Shown here: positions 37,751 through 50,163 of the stretch, in pieces
Position numbering within the stretch: position 1 is the first letter of the stretch
Layout: the number at the start of each line of letters is the position of its first letter
Origin: Nephromyces sp. MM_2019
Lineage: Eukaryota; Apicomplexa; Aconoidasida; Nephromycida
Direction of reading: 5' to 3'
Length of the DNA stretch: 56,993 nt
Assembly: GCA_015657535.1 (NCBI GenBank)
Contig: JADHZB010002152.1
Location: 1 to 56,993, forward strand
Made by a program: the position numbers and the translations under genes
The notes under the pieces: generated by a model
Told to the model about the DNA's origin: nothing
Databases searched by the model: none
What the model saw: the letters and a program-made list of their open reading frames with translations, nothing else

Positions 37751-39761
37751 GCTTAATTTTTAATGTTATAATCATACTTCAAGTTTCCAGACTAAGTTGT
37801 ACTTTGTTACACTAAATCAATTTTTGTAAATTAGCTACCTTATCAAATCACTTATATAAAGTTGATATTTTACTAAGATATAAATCATTTGAACCTGAAA
37901 CGACTGAGTTATATTATTCGAACCCAATTTGTAAGATTTCGAAATGTACTTATTATATAAACATATTTGAACTTAGATAAATTTGGGAATTTTATCATTT
38001 AATTGTGAGGCTATAGTTATTTTAACATGAATGAACTACACCTGGCATATATATAAATTAACTTGTGATTTCTAGTCTATAGATGATGGTTTCATTTTCT
38101 CAATAAACAAATTTGATTGCATGTTTGTAAATAATAAAATTCTGCTTAGGAAAGTTATAATACTAACAAAAAAATAACAATACAAAATGTAGGTACTAAA
38201 AGCACAAGGAGTGTTAATAATATATAATGAATATAATTTTTTGCTAAATAATTGTGTAGCTAACTTAAAAGTGCAACATGTTCAGAAATGTGATTCATCA
38301 GCTCTAATAATAAATAAAATTGAGTTTCAGAAACTTACTTGAAAATAAAACTGAAATTTTAGCATACAAAAGTGAGTCTTTGACCTTTAGAGGAAATCCA
38401 GATCTCTTGTGTTTATGAAATTCAAAACTAAAAATTTAGGCTTAATGTTATAAAATTGTAAACTCACCACAACAATTGAAGTGTTTAATAATAATCAAAT
38501 TTTCTGATTTATAATAAAAATTTTCTCAAGAAACCAACATCTGTAAAATTCTAATGTTGTACAGATTGTGTTAAAAACTTGCTTTTAAATTCATACGACG
38601 TTGCAACTTTCTAGTACAATTGTCTTTAAAGCTTCATTTGCTTGCAGTAGTTAGTAGACCTAGGAAATAAACTTGGAAGGAGTTAAGAATTCTTTTTTTT
38701 TACTTTAAATCAGATAATATATAAACATTTCTCTACAAGTCTTGATGAAACAAAGTAATCTTCACAAAATAATAAGCTTTCTAAATACCATTTTATAACC
38801 CTTTTAAAGTTCATGATACTTTTCAGATATATTTTAAACTTGTAGCATTCTCAGTTTTCTAGATTTGAATTTAATTAATTCTTAACAGATGACTGATTAA
38901 TCTCACATAATCACTATCACATATCACTTTTCATGTTTTAATTTAATTTTAAATTTGTTTCTCTGCCTTCTCTTGTTCTGACCTCAAAACTGAAAGCTTT
39001 TCAAGTGAATTCATTTTACACTAGAACAGATTCTAATTTTTAATAAAATTAGCATGTTGTCAGTTTTCATATGTATTTGAGAACCTTGGGAAATTAAATT
39101 AAGATCCAAGTAAGGTTTTAAAATCAAGCTATCTTGAAACAAGGAAATGTTAGAATGCTTCATTTATCCCTTTAAATACGAATCTTATGCTTCCTGTCAA
39201 AGCTTGCAAGTTGTAAACCAAATACTATTTACTTAGTAAATTTTCTATAAATTTCCTTAAATTATGATATTAAGTGAATATTAGGGTTTCAGTTAATATT
39301 TGGTGCATCAAACTTGAATTTTAAGAGGTTATTTAATACAATCCACAAATCACATTAGGGATGTAATCTCGGGAAAATTATTATGTTTTCATCAGATAAA
39401 AAAGAGGATTAATTCTTTAGGTTACTGCATGGTGGTGGAATAATTTTAGTATTTAGGTTATTAGTTGTATAAATATATGTTTTTAAAGAATAAGTTTGAG
39501 TAAATCAAACTTATTCTTTAAAACAACTAAACAATGTATGTAAATTGAAGAACAACTATTGACTGTACTCAAATATATGAAAGAATGTATAGTGTAAATA
39601 TTATTCATCCTCTAGATAAAAGCAAAGTGTTCTTCAAATATAGAAATTGAATTTTATTTATTCGCAATTGAAATCTCTCCTAATTTGCAAGCCTTTTCAA
39701 GGTGGTGCTGATGTTAAGATTAATAAAAATTGAAAACAAGTAACTTGCATTATTCATCAAC
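37751..39761. other. 2-kb AT-rich non-coding stretch
   Basis: No exon-like segment was found on either strand. The only structure is a perfect 19-bp hairpin at 39481-39523, about 240 bases past the thioredoxin stop codon. The rest is uniformly AT-rich with no repeats. Confidence 0.55.
39481..39523. repeat. Perfect 19-bp inverted repeat, 5-nt loop
   Basis: The arm TTTTAAAGAATAAGTTTGA is followed by GTAAA and then its exact reverse complement. It lies downstream of the minus-strand thioredoxin gene. Confidence 0.95.
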
Positions 39762-40813
39762 TTACTCGAGTAATTTTTTGTTAGCACCAACTAAAGCTTC
39801 TAACTTGCTTCCATTTTTATAAAATATAAAAGTAGGCATGGCTTCTATCTCTTCGGATGCAGCACTATTAGAAATTTGTAAGGAATTGAGATTTTATTTC
39901 TGAGCAGATATTTTCTTCAGTGACAAGGTTATAGACCATATTGTGATTAATATAGTTAGCAATCATATAATATACTTCCATGGTACGTTCAATAGTACAA
40001 ATTTTCTATTTATTTGTGAAATTAATGCTTACACTTCAGGGAGAGCATCTACATCCACTGCAAAGTAGTTGCAAGAGAAAGTAATATTTATTAAAAAATC
40101 AAAATCATAGATTTTTTACCTTGACAAAAGTTTACTGACTTATATTCATCACTGTTGCTTAATTGATCAAAAAATGGAGACATCATCTTGCATGGGCCTA
40201 AGCACATAAGTAATGTAAAATTTTAGAAAAATATTTATACGAAGGTGCAGAAAACAAAGAAAATCTCAAAAAGTATTAAGCAACTTTAAGTGTTACAATC
40301 ATCAAGAAAACCATTCGAAATGCATTACATACCACACCAATCCGCAAAATAGTCAATCACGGTTAAGTCCGAGGAGCCCTTCATCTTTTCGAAGTCTGAT
40401 GTTGCGAGGGAAAAATAATTTATGTATTGTTTCTTAGTTTAAAGAAAAGAAAATGGGGTATATATGCCTAAACCATAATTTAGCTTGTGTGACACAAGTG
40501 ATAAAATTGTATAATGAAGTTTAAAGCTTCATATGATGCAAAAGATAAAGTACAAAGATTTTGTTGTGAATCTATTTAAGTTACATAAATACAAATGGAT
40601 GGATGCTAATTAGCAGAAAAGCTCAAAATTAAGTTATATTTTTATCACATATAGCTCAGCTAAGAAAAATATTGAGTTATATATATATATATATTGTTTA
40701 ATATAAGATATTGAGTAAACTTATATATGAAGATAAAAAACTCAAGTCGAATAATTGACAAGAGTGTAAATTTATTTATTACCTTTCGTCGTTTTTACTT
40801 GTGTGACTGGCAT
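39762..40813 (-). CDS. TRX: Thioredoxin
   Basis: Small dithiol oxidoreductase of the cytosolic thioredoxin type. Five exons on the minus strand (40813-40783, 40395-40333, 40197-40120, 40057-40033, 39864-39762) give 99 residues in phase, close to the usual 103-108. The active site WCGPC is at residues 30-34 and is split between exons 2 and 3. The buried Asp is D25 in VIDYFADWCGPC. VDVDALPEVA follows the third strand, the cis-proline is P76 (AMPTFIFYKNG), and the C-terminal helix starts VGANKKLLE. There is no signal or transit peptide. TFIIH p62 starts divergently 3.1 kb away. The end could extend if GTAAGT after the last Glu codon were used as a donor, but the length already fits. Confidence 0.95.
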
Positions 40814-41848
40814 CTTTTGATAGATGTGTATGTGGTAATTATAAATGTATGTTTTAAGAGGATATTAATTGCACAATAGAATGAAAATGTTTAATGAAAT
40901 TTTAATTATAATGGTTAAATTATGAGTAGACAATTAATTATTTAAAAATTGAGCTGTAAAAAAGAAGGGATGGAAGTGAAGAGATGTAATTTCAGTGTGT
41001 TTTTTAAGATTTTTATAGTCCCTTGTGAGTTTGCTCAGGTTTGTGTATAGAACGTGTGTTTATTAGAGTGTATTTTAGTATGTTCATTCATGTATGTATT
41101 TTAAGTACTAAGATTTGTTAGTATTGGCCAAAATCATATTTGGCAGGCACACATCGTGGTTTTATTTTCATGATTATGTCATTTGAAAGCGACAGTCCGA
41201 GTGTCAACTTAAAGTAGTAATTAACACTTTATTCTGTTGGCATCATCATAAGCTTAATTTGATACAATTTAATAGAGATAGTTTATGACCTATTGTCAAT
41301 ACCACGTGACTAAATTTAACATATATCCTGATAGAGATTGAATTGAAATTTCTAACGAAAAGTGCTGTGAACAATTTGTGTAAATATTATAAGCGGTGTG
41401 AATGATGCTAGCGGTGTCATTACGCTTGTCACAAGATAATCTGTTCAAGCGACACTTTAATAGAGATTGCTAATAGTAAGAATGCTACCTACATCAGATT
41501 GTTGGCTAGTTGACCAAGAGTGTCAAACTATTAATTAATTAATAACCAAAGAGTCAATCGTTTTGATTAGTATTCGTGCTATAGTTGTGTATAAATTTTG
41601 CAAAATTAATATGTACAATAAAAAGATGTCTAACAAGTGTGTATATTATTTGTTTATATGTAGCTTAATATAAACTAAAACATGTTTCCAATACACGTAT
41701 ATATAAATATATTATCTAATTAAAACTTATCTTTACAATTACTTGCTTCGATAAGTAATTAATATATATATATGTAGTAGAGATTAAGAGTTAATGTGAG
41801 AGTCAACAACATATCTGAAAACGAAATTGTAGACTATATTAGTTGTTA

Positions 41849-41972
41849 ATAAACACTGATAAAATGATTGTCAACACAAGTATGGGCGATTGTTACTACC
41901 AATTACACATATAAACACTGATAAAATGATTGTCAACACAAGTCTGGGGGATTGTTACTACCAATTACACAT
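41849..41972. repeat. 62-bp direct tandem duplication
   Basis: Two adjacent copies of a unit starting ATAAACACTGATAAAATGAT and ending ACTACCAATTACACAT, differing at about two positions. Each copy includes GATTGTCAACACAAG. Confidence 0.93.
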
Positions 41973-42834
41973 ATTATTGTAACAACTGTGCCAATTTTAA
42001 TTATAGTATCAATAATAACACTTAATTTTTCCCCAATTAACAATGCAGCATAGCATAATGATATCAAAAATTGTTAGTTAATAAACACAATAACATTAAA
42101 TAGCATTCGAAAAATTATGACTCATGTTAGGCAAAATAAACAAACACCCTTTAGCATCTGCTAATTAATGGAAAAGCGAAACTTACGTAGAGTATATAAC
42201 TTGAACTAAAAACTTAATATATATAATGAGGCCTGTAACATTAATTTTGATCAAAGAGGTAAGCCTTTCTAAAGAATTATCAAAGGTTTATGTAAAAATT
42301 ACAGAATAATTTTAGCTCATTTTATAAAACCTAGTTTATTTTGAGCAATTAGAACCTTGTTTGTAGGTGTGTTTATTTGAATTGTTTTTTGAAAAGAAGT
42401 TCATTACATGAGGCAAAAATATGACGTCTGAAATCGGACTCATACTATGCTATGTATATATAACTAAATTAAGTAAAGTTGGGAACAATTGAAAGTTATC
42501 ATTCTTAGTCCTTTTGTTATGATTTAAAAGCTGCAAATTTTGTATCAATTTTTATGAGACTGAAAAGTATAAACATAACAACACATGAATTACTAAATAA
42601 GCTATATCTTAATTAAAAAAGGCACACAAAGCAAATAGTTCATATATAGAATTTTGACTTAGCATCTAGTGCGTGTATAATTTTACATTGTCTGGGAATA
42701 TGCGGTGCTTGGAAATACCTAGGAATGAGAAGTGCTAGTGATCAAACAATGAGTTAATGCGTGTATGAAAGTAATGCTCAGTGTTCCATTGCTTTAAGCC
42801 AGTGTGTCTGTTGCATTAAACCTCCTGTAACTTT

Positions 42835-43041
42835 ATGCATAACAATGTAAATGTGTTGGTACATCCTAGCACACGCTTCACTATTAAGTCAACGACACAC
42901 CCAAATGCCTATTGGGCTAAGTTAGGCACTTTTAAATCAATCGGATATATTTTTTTTACTTTGATAATTGTCTTATGTATACAAACTTTAGAGGAATTTT
43001 CCCAGAGCTATATAAAAACAAATTCGCCCCAAGTGGTCTAA
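42835..43041 (+). CDS. Small ORF with one hydrophobic segment, doubtful
   Basis: Continuous 68-codon frame from ATG (MHNNVNVLVHPS) to TAA. It has a polar N-terminal half and a hydrophobic stretch, IGYIFFTLIIVLCIQTLEEF, that could be one membrane helix. Composition is less AT-driven than its surroundings. There is no family resemblance, no upstream or downstream exon that I could attach, and no codon evidence beyond the open frame. It could be a genuine microprotein, an isolated exon or chance. Confidence 0.25.
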   Translation: MHNNVNVLVHPSTRFTIKSTTHPNAYWAKLGTFKSIGYIFFTLIIVLCIQTLEEFSQSYIKTNSPQVV

Positions 43042-43942
43042 TATAATAAAATTATTCAATATATAGGCGAATTTAATAACACAAGGACTGAGTAACCAAT
43101 TTCAAAATTGCTGGTATATTTATAGCATCAAACATCTAATTATTTAGCTACTTTTTATATTTGTACAAATCTTGTACCCTGACCCCTTCAACTTACATCC
43201 CTTTTAGAATTTATATATAAACACACACCTTGCATCGTATAATTAGAATCCTCGTAACACTCATAAACACATATGCAAAGTTTATATCTATTATAAACAC
43301 AAACAAACATATACCTTGAAATAGCTCTACATCCATATATATACTTTACATAGGATAAATAAGCATTTGTTACCCTTGTTGTACATTCATAAGCACAGCC
43401 ATTTCTCTCATTAATGTATACCTCGTATAGATACAACACTTATTAACACAACTCATACATAGAAGCCACCAATATTAAATTTTGTTTATTTATACACAAA
43501 TATTACCCACAAAATCATCTTTAATATAAATATATATTAAAAGTGAGTAATCTCTTATATAAATTACCACACACAAGATGTATAACGACACCTCATATCA
43601 ATCTATTTATTTTAAAACTCACACCAAAATAAATTATAATAAAAAACTAAACTTACAGATTGTGAAATAGTACAAGCATGACAGGTCAATAATGACACTT
43701 CAATGAATAAAACATATTGAAAATCAACTTGGATACTAAGAGCAAAAGAAGCCATTCACCTGAAATATATATCCACTTTAGTACGCAAGCAAAGGCAATT
43801 ATCAACTGATTACATACTAGACAAAATTAATTTGCTATACAATAAGTTTTATGAATAAACATACAAAACGAGGATTCTTACGTATAAAAATCCCTGCACA
43901 CATAAATTAGCTACAAAATCAATTCTCCCAACTTCCCTCTAA

Positions 43943-46081
43943 ATGGAGGAAATCCTAAAGATGTATCCAAATGTTGATATACAATCACAACTTGGAAATC
44001 TTTATATCACTCACACACGAGTGTTTTGGTTAGCACAGGGTACTAGCAACCAAATGCCTTACCAATTCCTAATCAAAGATTGGCTAAAGAGTGAAAAGTC
44101 AAACAAGACACCTCGTGTCAGATTAAGCTTATCATCTGGACCTTCCCCATTAGTACTTGGGTTTCAGGATGGTAGAACTTTTATGGAAGAATTTTGCCAA
44201 ATTTTACAAGATAAACACACAAATTCAAAGAAAGAAATTCTACCTACCTATACTCTGTTATTACCACATCAGCTTGTTGACCTAACACTACACATCTCAT
44301 CACTTTCACAATCAACTCAAGTTGAACCAATCTCTATTGAAAACAAACTGGAAATAGAACAACCAGTTTCCAAACTTACACAACCTGTTAATGAAGAAAC
44401 TCAACCTGTTAGTAAACCAGCACCGAAACCAGTCACCTATACACCTATAGAACCTAAGCCAAAGCAATCTATTGAAACTAATATTAAAGGAACAAGTGGT
44501 ATGAACCAAGTGATAATTAGCAATGCTAATGAAATGGCAGATGAGCGGGCTGTCATGGAGTGTTACAAGAAGACATTAGATGAAAATTCTGATCTGAGAT
44601 ATATGTATAGCTACCTGGTTGGTCCACCAGAATTGGCTGGTGAATCAAAAGAAGGGAAATTGATATCGCCAGCTGATTTTTGGAATTTACACAGCCTAGA
44701 AGTTGCTCAGGCTCTTACGATGCCTGCTGGTAATATATTTTAATTGGTTGTGTTAGATTTATATAGTTTTATATAAATTATGTGAAATCAGCTTTATAAC
44801 CCCTTTATGACCTAGGAAAATCTTTTGAAGCATAATATACATTCTGATTCATATTTTAACTTGCTTATGGTTTAAGAACAAAATTTCTATAAGTATACAT
44901 ACCACACAAAGCACTACTATAGATACACTTGATTACTTCTAACTCCAATTTCGCGCGCTTTGTTTGTTTGCACACGGGATCCCTATTTGAGCTTATCACT
45001 ATGATAATATACACCACTATTTTGATGCTAAACGCAACTCGATTCACACACATAATTTACATAAAAATACATATTTTCAAACTATAGCTAATCAGAATGG
45101 TTTTCTGGCGTACCCACCAACATTTGAAGTATTCCAAGGTTCTACTACTGTGCTACATGGACGTAGTGATATGATGCAAACAATTATAAAAGAAGATGAA
45201 AATGTTAGAAAAATTTACGACATGAGTGTACGTACAGGCAAAATGACAGCGGAAAGTTTCTGGGAACGCTTTTTCCAAAGTCGATATTTCTACGAATTTG
45301 TAGGCAAATCAACTTCAGGAAAGAAACACTGGGTAGAAGAAATCGGTGGTTATAAGTTGAGCAGATCTGACGAAAAACTACAAGTATGTGTAAATATATA
45401 TATATACCTATGTATATAGATTGTTACGTATGTAGATTGATGTGTGAGTAGACTGTTTTGTGTGTAGATTGTTTTTTCTGTAGGTTAAGGCCTTTGTTTA
45501 TAATTATATTGTGTAGATTGTTGTGGAGTGGAGATTGTTGTGTAATAATGTATATTGACTTATGTGCAGCTTATTGTGTGTAAAGATTTCACTGCTCAGC
45601 CTTTGTTTAGATTGCTCTATTTCTAGACTAATTTGTGCCTATAGCTTTGTACGTGTATATTTTGTGTGTTTTTGGGAATGCATGAGTCCTCAAGTAAATG
45701 TGTAGCTATTAAGTTATGATTATAAACTTATTAATTAAGTAAGAAATTTGAATGAATATCAACACAAAAGTTATATGTTTTAAACTTATGTTTATATACT
45801 CTAAAATCCAATTAGACTGACATACAACAAGATGTTGCTACTCTATCTGATTCTGTTGTTGAGCTGATAAGCTCGGATGCAAATCATAAACGAGGTAAAA
45901 ATCTAATAAAATGTATTTTGGTAGTACCCTTACACACATTGTGCACGCCTTGTACTTTTAATCAAATATATATCTATACATTACATTTATCTGACCCTTA
46001 TTTAACACAAATATTGTAGAATTTTAAATGAAATATATTTTAGCTATTTTCAAGCCAATGAGATATATATATATATGTTTG

Positions 46082-46117
<36 letters not shown>

Positions 46118-48450
46118 TATATAATCAAGTCTCAGCTATCTGTGTGTATATTTGTATGCCTCTTTAATGCCTGATTTATTTCTTCATATATATGGGTTTG
46201 GATTTTTGTGTAAATATATCTTTGCCTACTTGTTTGTGTGTTTGTGTGTATGTAAGCATATATATGAATATGTCTATACACCCTTATATCTCTGTCTATA
46301 TCTATAAAACTAATATCTAGGTTTTGGTACAATTGATGGTTACTCATCATATACTGGAGATATATCAGATAACCCAGACAGATTAAAAAGCAATAACTCT
46401 AGCACACTGTTAAATAGGTTTAATAGGCAGTCTAATAAGCTTGTTAATGAATTCGCACCAAGTTATAAACACCCACATACAAATCAACACTTTTTAGCCG
46501 ATAATCGAAATGAAAAGGTCTCAAAGGAGCTAGAAATGGAGGATTTGGTTGTAAGTTTCAAAACACCACTATGTCACAAGCTTCACATACCATTTATTAT
46601 GCTAGATAAACCATACACATATACTTCAATATTCTAGTTATAATATACAGAAAGAATTAATGCATCGTATATTTCCAGATATGACACCCATTTGTATACT
46701 TATACAAATCACTATGATATAATTAAAAATTCTAACACTTTTAAATCTAAATGATATCACCTTTTTCAAGGATAAATACGCGTGTTTTTATCTATCTTAT
46801 CCCTAGTCCCATAGCACTTATAACATATAATATGAACATGTAAGATTGAGTATCTGTGTGTATTTGTGATTATCCACACTTTAATACAGAAACCAAAAGC
46901 TATTCAACATCCTATACTTGAACTCACACGTCAACAATTATATGCATCAAGTTCAAAGCACACAGAAAAACAAACAGATCAATTTTCACAAACACACATA
47001 TCTACACACAAAAACAATATAGAAGAATTACGTAAAACAATATTTCAACAAAGACCTATGGGAAAGGTTAATTATATTGAAACATATATATATTATTTAT
47101 ATATTGTACCAATACTTTTGCTCATTCAGTACCTATTTCACTAGAAATAGTATAATCTATTAATATAGCTCCTTATCCTAACATAAATTAGCTACATTTG
47201 AAAATTAACAATTTTCTAAGCCTTTTACTCTTATATATCTATATATATTACACATCCACCTTTATGCAAATTTATTTAGCACCTGAAATTACCCTTTTAC
47301 AAGATTTGAATACTGAAATTTTGTTGAATATTTCATTAGATTGAACCAGATAATACGATGTATGAGACAGGTCGTCATATGTTTATATTTAACACCAAAT
47401 TATGCCATAGCGAAAAACTAACTCAAGTTGCTTCTTGTGAGTTACATCTCATTGCATAATGGTTTATGCTTGTTCAGCTTGATCAAAGTTGATTATTTTT
47501 AGCTCTAAGACATTAAGCCATACCTGAATAATTTTTTATATAAAAGTTGCCGTACGTATACTCAACATTTATAAACTAACCTTTACACATAAAATCTTTT
47601 ATTTTTTCTAAACTTTCAGTGGACTATGACAGTCAAACAGTTAGTTCAGTCAAGGCACATCAATCACAAGTTATTGAGCTTCTCCAACACTTTTACTGTA
47701 GTAAAATACCAGAAGTAAATGTCCACAGCTACATATGAAATATCAAGCTAATTTAGTCACTATGTTGTGTGTCTGACACAGAGTTGTTAATTGATATAAT
47801 TTACAGGGTGATTTATATTTTTATGTGACTTTCTTGGCCTTTTGTTAAACTATTCAGAACTTATGACATTCTCAGATTAGATTTATACCCTTTTTATTCA
47901 CACATTTTAATCAAACAACATTGTCCTATTTCTTTGCATTTCTTGAATAGTTTAAATATATCTATTTTTTTACTTTAAAAAGGAACAAAAACGATCGAAA
48001 ATTATGAATGCTCTCGAACAAACCAAAAATGACCTCCTAACTGCTCAGGTGAAATTTATGATTATAATAGACTTCAAAATGATTTCCAACATGTTTGCTG
48101 TGCATACTATATATAACTTACCGTAAACTCTTGAATAAGAAGTATTTTGATCATCCATCTAATTTTATTTAAATACCACTTGTCCCTTTTCTCTTATACC
48201 AGACACGAGAGACAAAATACATATTTAATACTGTCTTGTAATCTACATCTAATACCTATATTTATTTCAATATATATATACAAATATTTTAATGTCTTAG
48301 GAAAGTTTATTTAATCGTGTTTATGCTGGTGGATCTGCTAAGGCCTTATATGCCCCAATTATTGAAATGATTGACATAGCGCGTACGAATGACACACGAA
48401 TAAAAAATATGATTTCGGAGTTGCGAGCAAAAAGAAGGAAAGCCAAATAA
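43943..48450 (+). CDS. GTF2H1: TFIIH core subunit p62 / TFB1 (BSD domain)
   Basis: Scaffold subunit of the TFIIH core, acting in RNA polymerase II initiation and nucleotide excision repair in the nucleus. Nine exons: 43943-44729, 45088-45383, 45816-45894, 46321-46550, 46890-47066, 47340-47436, 47620-47714, 47983-48048 and 48301-48450, giving 658 residues in phase. An N-terminal PH/GRAM-like region (residues 1-110, LGNLYITHTRVFWLAQG, FQDGRTFMEEFCQIL) is followed by a Pro/Lys/Gln-rich linker. Two BSD domains come next: the first has LISPADFWNLHSLEVAQAL near residue 250; the second, TAESFWERFFQSRYFYEF, lies in exon 2 with the Phe-Trp pair typical of the family. The C-terminal third is helical with a basic tail ending in several Arg/Lys. 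Introns are AT-rich with short TA/TG runs only. The p62 assignment rests on the PH plus double-BSD order. Confidence 0.9.
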
Positions 48451-49157
48451 TACGGGAAATTGAATTATGATTTAAATTTAACAACACTTATAATAATGAT
48501 TTATCAAATAATTGAAAATTTTGGTTAATTTTTGTAAAAAAATTGTTTTAAAAGGTTTGAAACATTGTTTCTGTTTCATTATACTTCCTTGTAACTTATA
48601 TATTATATATAACTCGATAAAAACTAACTATACTATAACAAAAATTTTATATTAAAAATCTTTCTTTTCAATCTCTATAATCTCCTAGAAGTTATACGTA
48701 TTGTCTTATATTCAAATTTTATCCCTTTAGATAATTTCATATTATAATTAAATTTATCAATTAATTCAATGAAAATACCTTTAATGGATAATTTCCGGAA
48801 TAGTAAACACACAGATTAATTTTAAAGTTTTAATTTCGTGTGTATTTTAATAATTTATTATAATTGGATCTCTTGGAATGAAATTTTTATACATAGTTTG
48901 TTGTTTGATAATAAAACTACTCCGAATTCATACAAGATTATATTTGGTAAACAAATAACATATGAAAGAAATTTATGGAAGTTATCTTTCAAAATTCTAG
49001 AAACAAGAGTGATTTATTTTCTCTTTAAAACATGTGTTTTAATTTATAATGACTTTTATTTAGTTTCACCAGCTACTTTTTTAAAAAGATAAAAATTGTT
49101 GAAGACTTGTAGTATCAAGAGTCTTTTATTCTTTTAGTAAATGAGTGAAACAATCTT
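48451..49157. other. Convergent spacer, p62 / Lys-rich gene
   Basis: AT-rich. It contains an open plus-strand frame from about 48838 to 49092 (listed separately). No other structure was seen. Confidence 0.5.
48838..49092 (+). CDS. 84-codon open frame without ATG, doubtful exon
   Basis: Open frame ending in TAA. Its composition is protein-like (NWISWNEIFIHSLLFD, then IFGKQITYERNLWKLSFKIL), with four aromatic clusters and balanced charge. There is no in-frame ATG, so it would have to be a terminal exon. An ATG-led segment at 48769 lies upstream, but I could not join the two in phase. It may be a gene remnant or chance. Confidence 0.22.
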   Translation: MCILIIYYNWISWNEIFIHSLLFDNKTTPNSYKIIFGKQITYERNLWKLSFKILETRVIYFLFKTCVLIYNDFYLVSPATFLKR

Positions 49158-50163
49158 TTATTGGGCCTTTTCCGTCTTGTTTATAATCTTCTCATTGTTT
49201 ATTTTGGAGCGTATAGTTTGGAAAAGTTTCTCCAATTTTTCCTTTTTAAATTGTGACTTGATTCCGCCGCTTGTTCCTTTATAGGCTCCTAACTCTTGTA
49301 ATTTTTTATAAAATGCGAATATTTCACGATGTTTTATTCCAGAGAGAACACCATATTCAATTGAATATCTGGATAAAATATAAAATATTAGTTATTCAAA
49401 ATAATTTTCAAAAAGTATATCAAATAGTACTATGATTTGAGATGTAAGAAGCTCACTAATATTGCATACTGGCAAGCATATTAGTGAATTTTGGGTAATC
49501 AAGTCACATGAGTTTTTAAGTAAAGTGTTGCACAAAAGTGTTTGGATAAATGAATTAATAAACTCAAGTTTATCAGATCGATTTTTCATTTATGAAAACA
49601 TATGAAATACTATTTTGAGTATCGAGGATGTTTTCCTTATTAAGATTGTTAATGGTTTGCAAAGAATATGAATATATAGTTGAAAATGGGAAAAGGATTT
49701 ATAGGGCTCAAATTGTTAGCAAAATTACAATAATGAGAAAAGTATTTACATAAAGGTTATCTGCATTAAAAAAAAGCTTTTTCTCTAACTTTAATATTTG
49801 AGCTTACTTAATAGAAATCAGACTATAAGGATTTTCCTCCAATAGGCTCTCATAAAAACCTCTAGTACCGTCACCCTTTGGTGGGGTAATATGTTTTTGC
49901 CCTATTTTGAAGAATTTACGAGCATCACCCGGTGCTATTTCTTCATCTATTTGCTCTTTCTTAGTGCTTCTTTTGGACTTTGTTTTGGTAGATGTCGGTT
50001 TTTTTTTGTTTGTAGTTTTCTGATCTGGTTTCTTTATTGCTTTTTTAGCAATTTTGGCTCCTGGTTTTGTAGGCTTTTTGGCCGTAGGTTTAGCTGGTTT
50101 CTTAGCAATCGTCTTTGTAGTTTTACCCTTTGGGGTTTTATTCTTCGAGACCTCCTTGACCAT
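49158..50163 (-). CDS. Lys-rich N-terminus plus conserved-looking C-terminal domain
   Basis: Two exons on the minus strand, 50163-49808 and 49368-49158, join in phase to 188 residues. Residues 1-70 are a histone-H1-like Lys/Pro/Ala/Thr tract (KPAKPTAKKPTKPGAK and similar), suggesting nuclear localisation and nucleic-acid contact. Residues 75-188 form a compact domain: GDARKFFKIGQKHITPPKGD, GTRGFYESLLEENPYSL, then SIEYGVLSGIKHREIFAFYK. The pattern P-x-x-GDGTR-x-FYESLLEENP-S-x-x-x-x-x-x-x-EYGVL recalls a short conserved module seen in uncharacterised eukaryotic nuclear proteins. That recollection is not firm and I give no name. Confidence 0.75.

Larger units (their letters stand above)
40814..43942. 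other. 3.1-kb divergent intergenic region
   Basis: Separates the thioredoxin (-) and TFIIH p62 (+) starts. It contains several TGTCA-type words between 41.19 and 41.94 kb, a 62-bp tandem duplication at 41849-41972, and a less AT-rich island at 42690-42840 just before a 68-codon ORF (listed separately). No exon chain was found. Confidence 0.55.
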
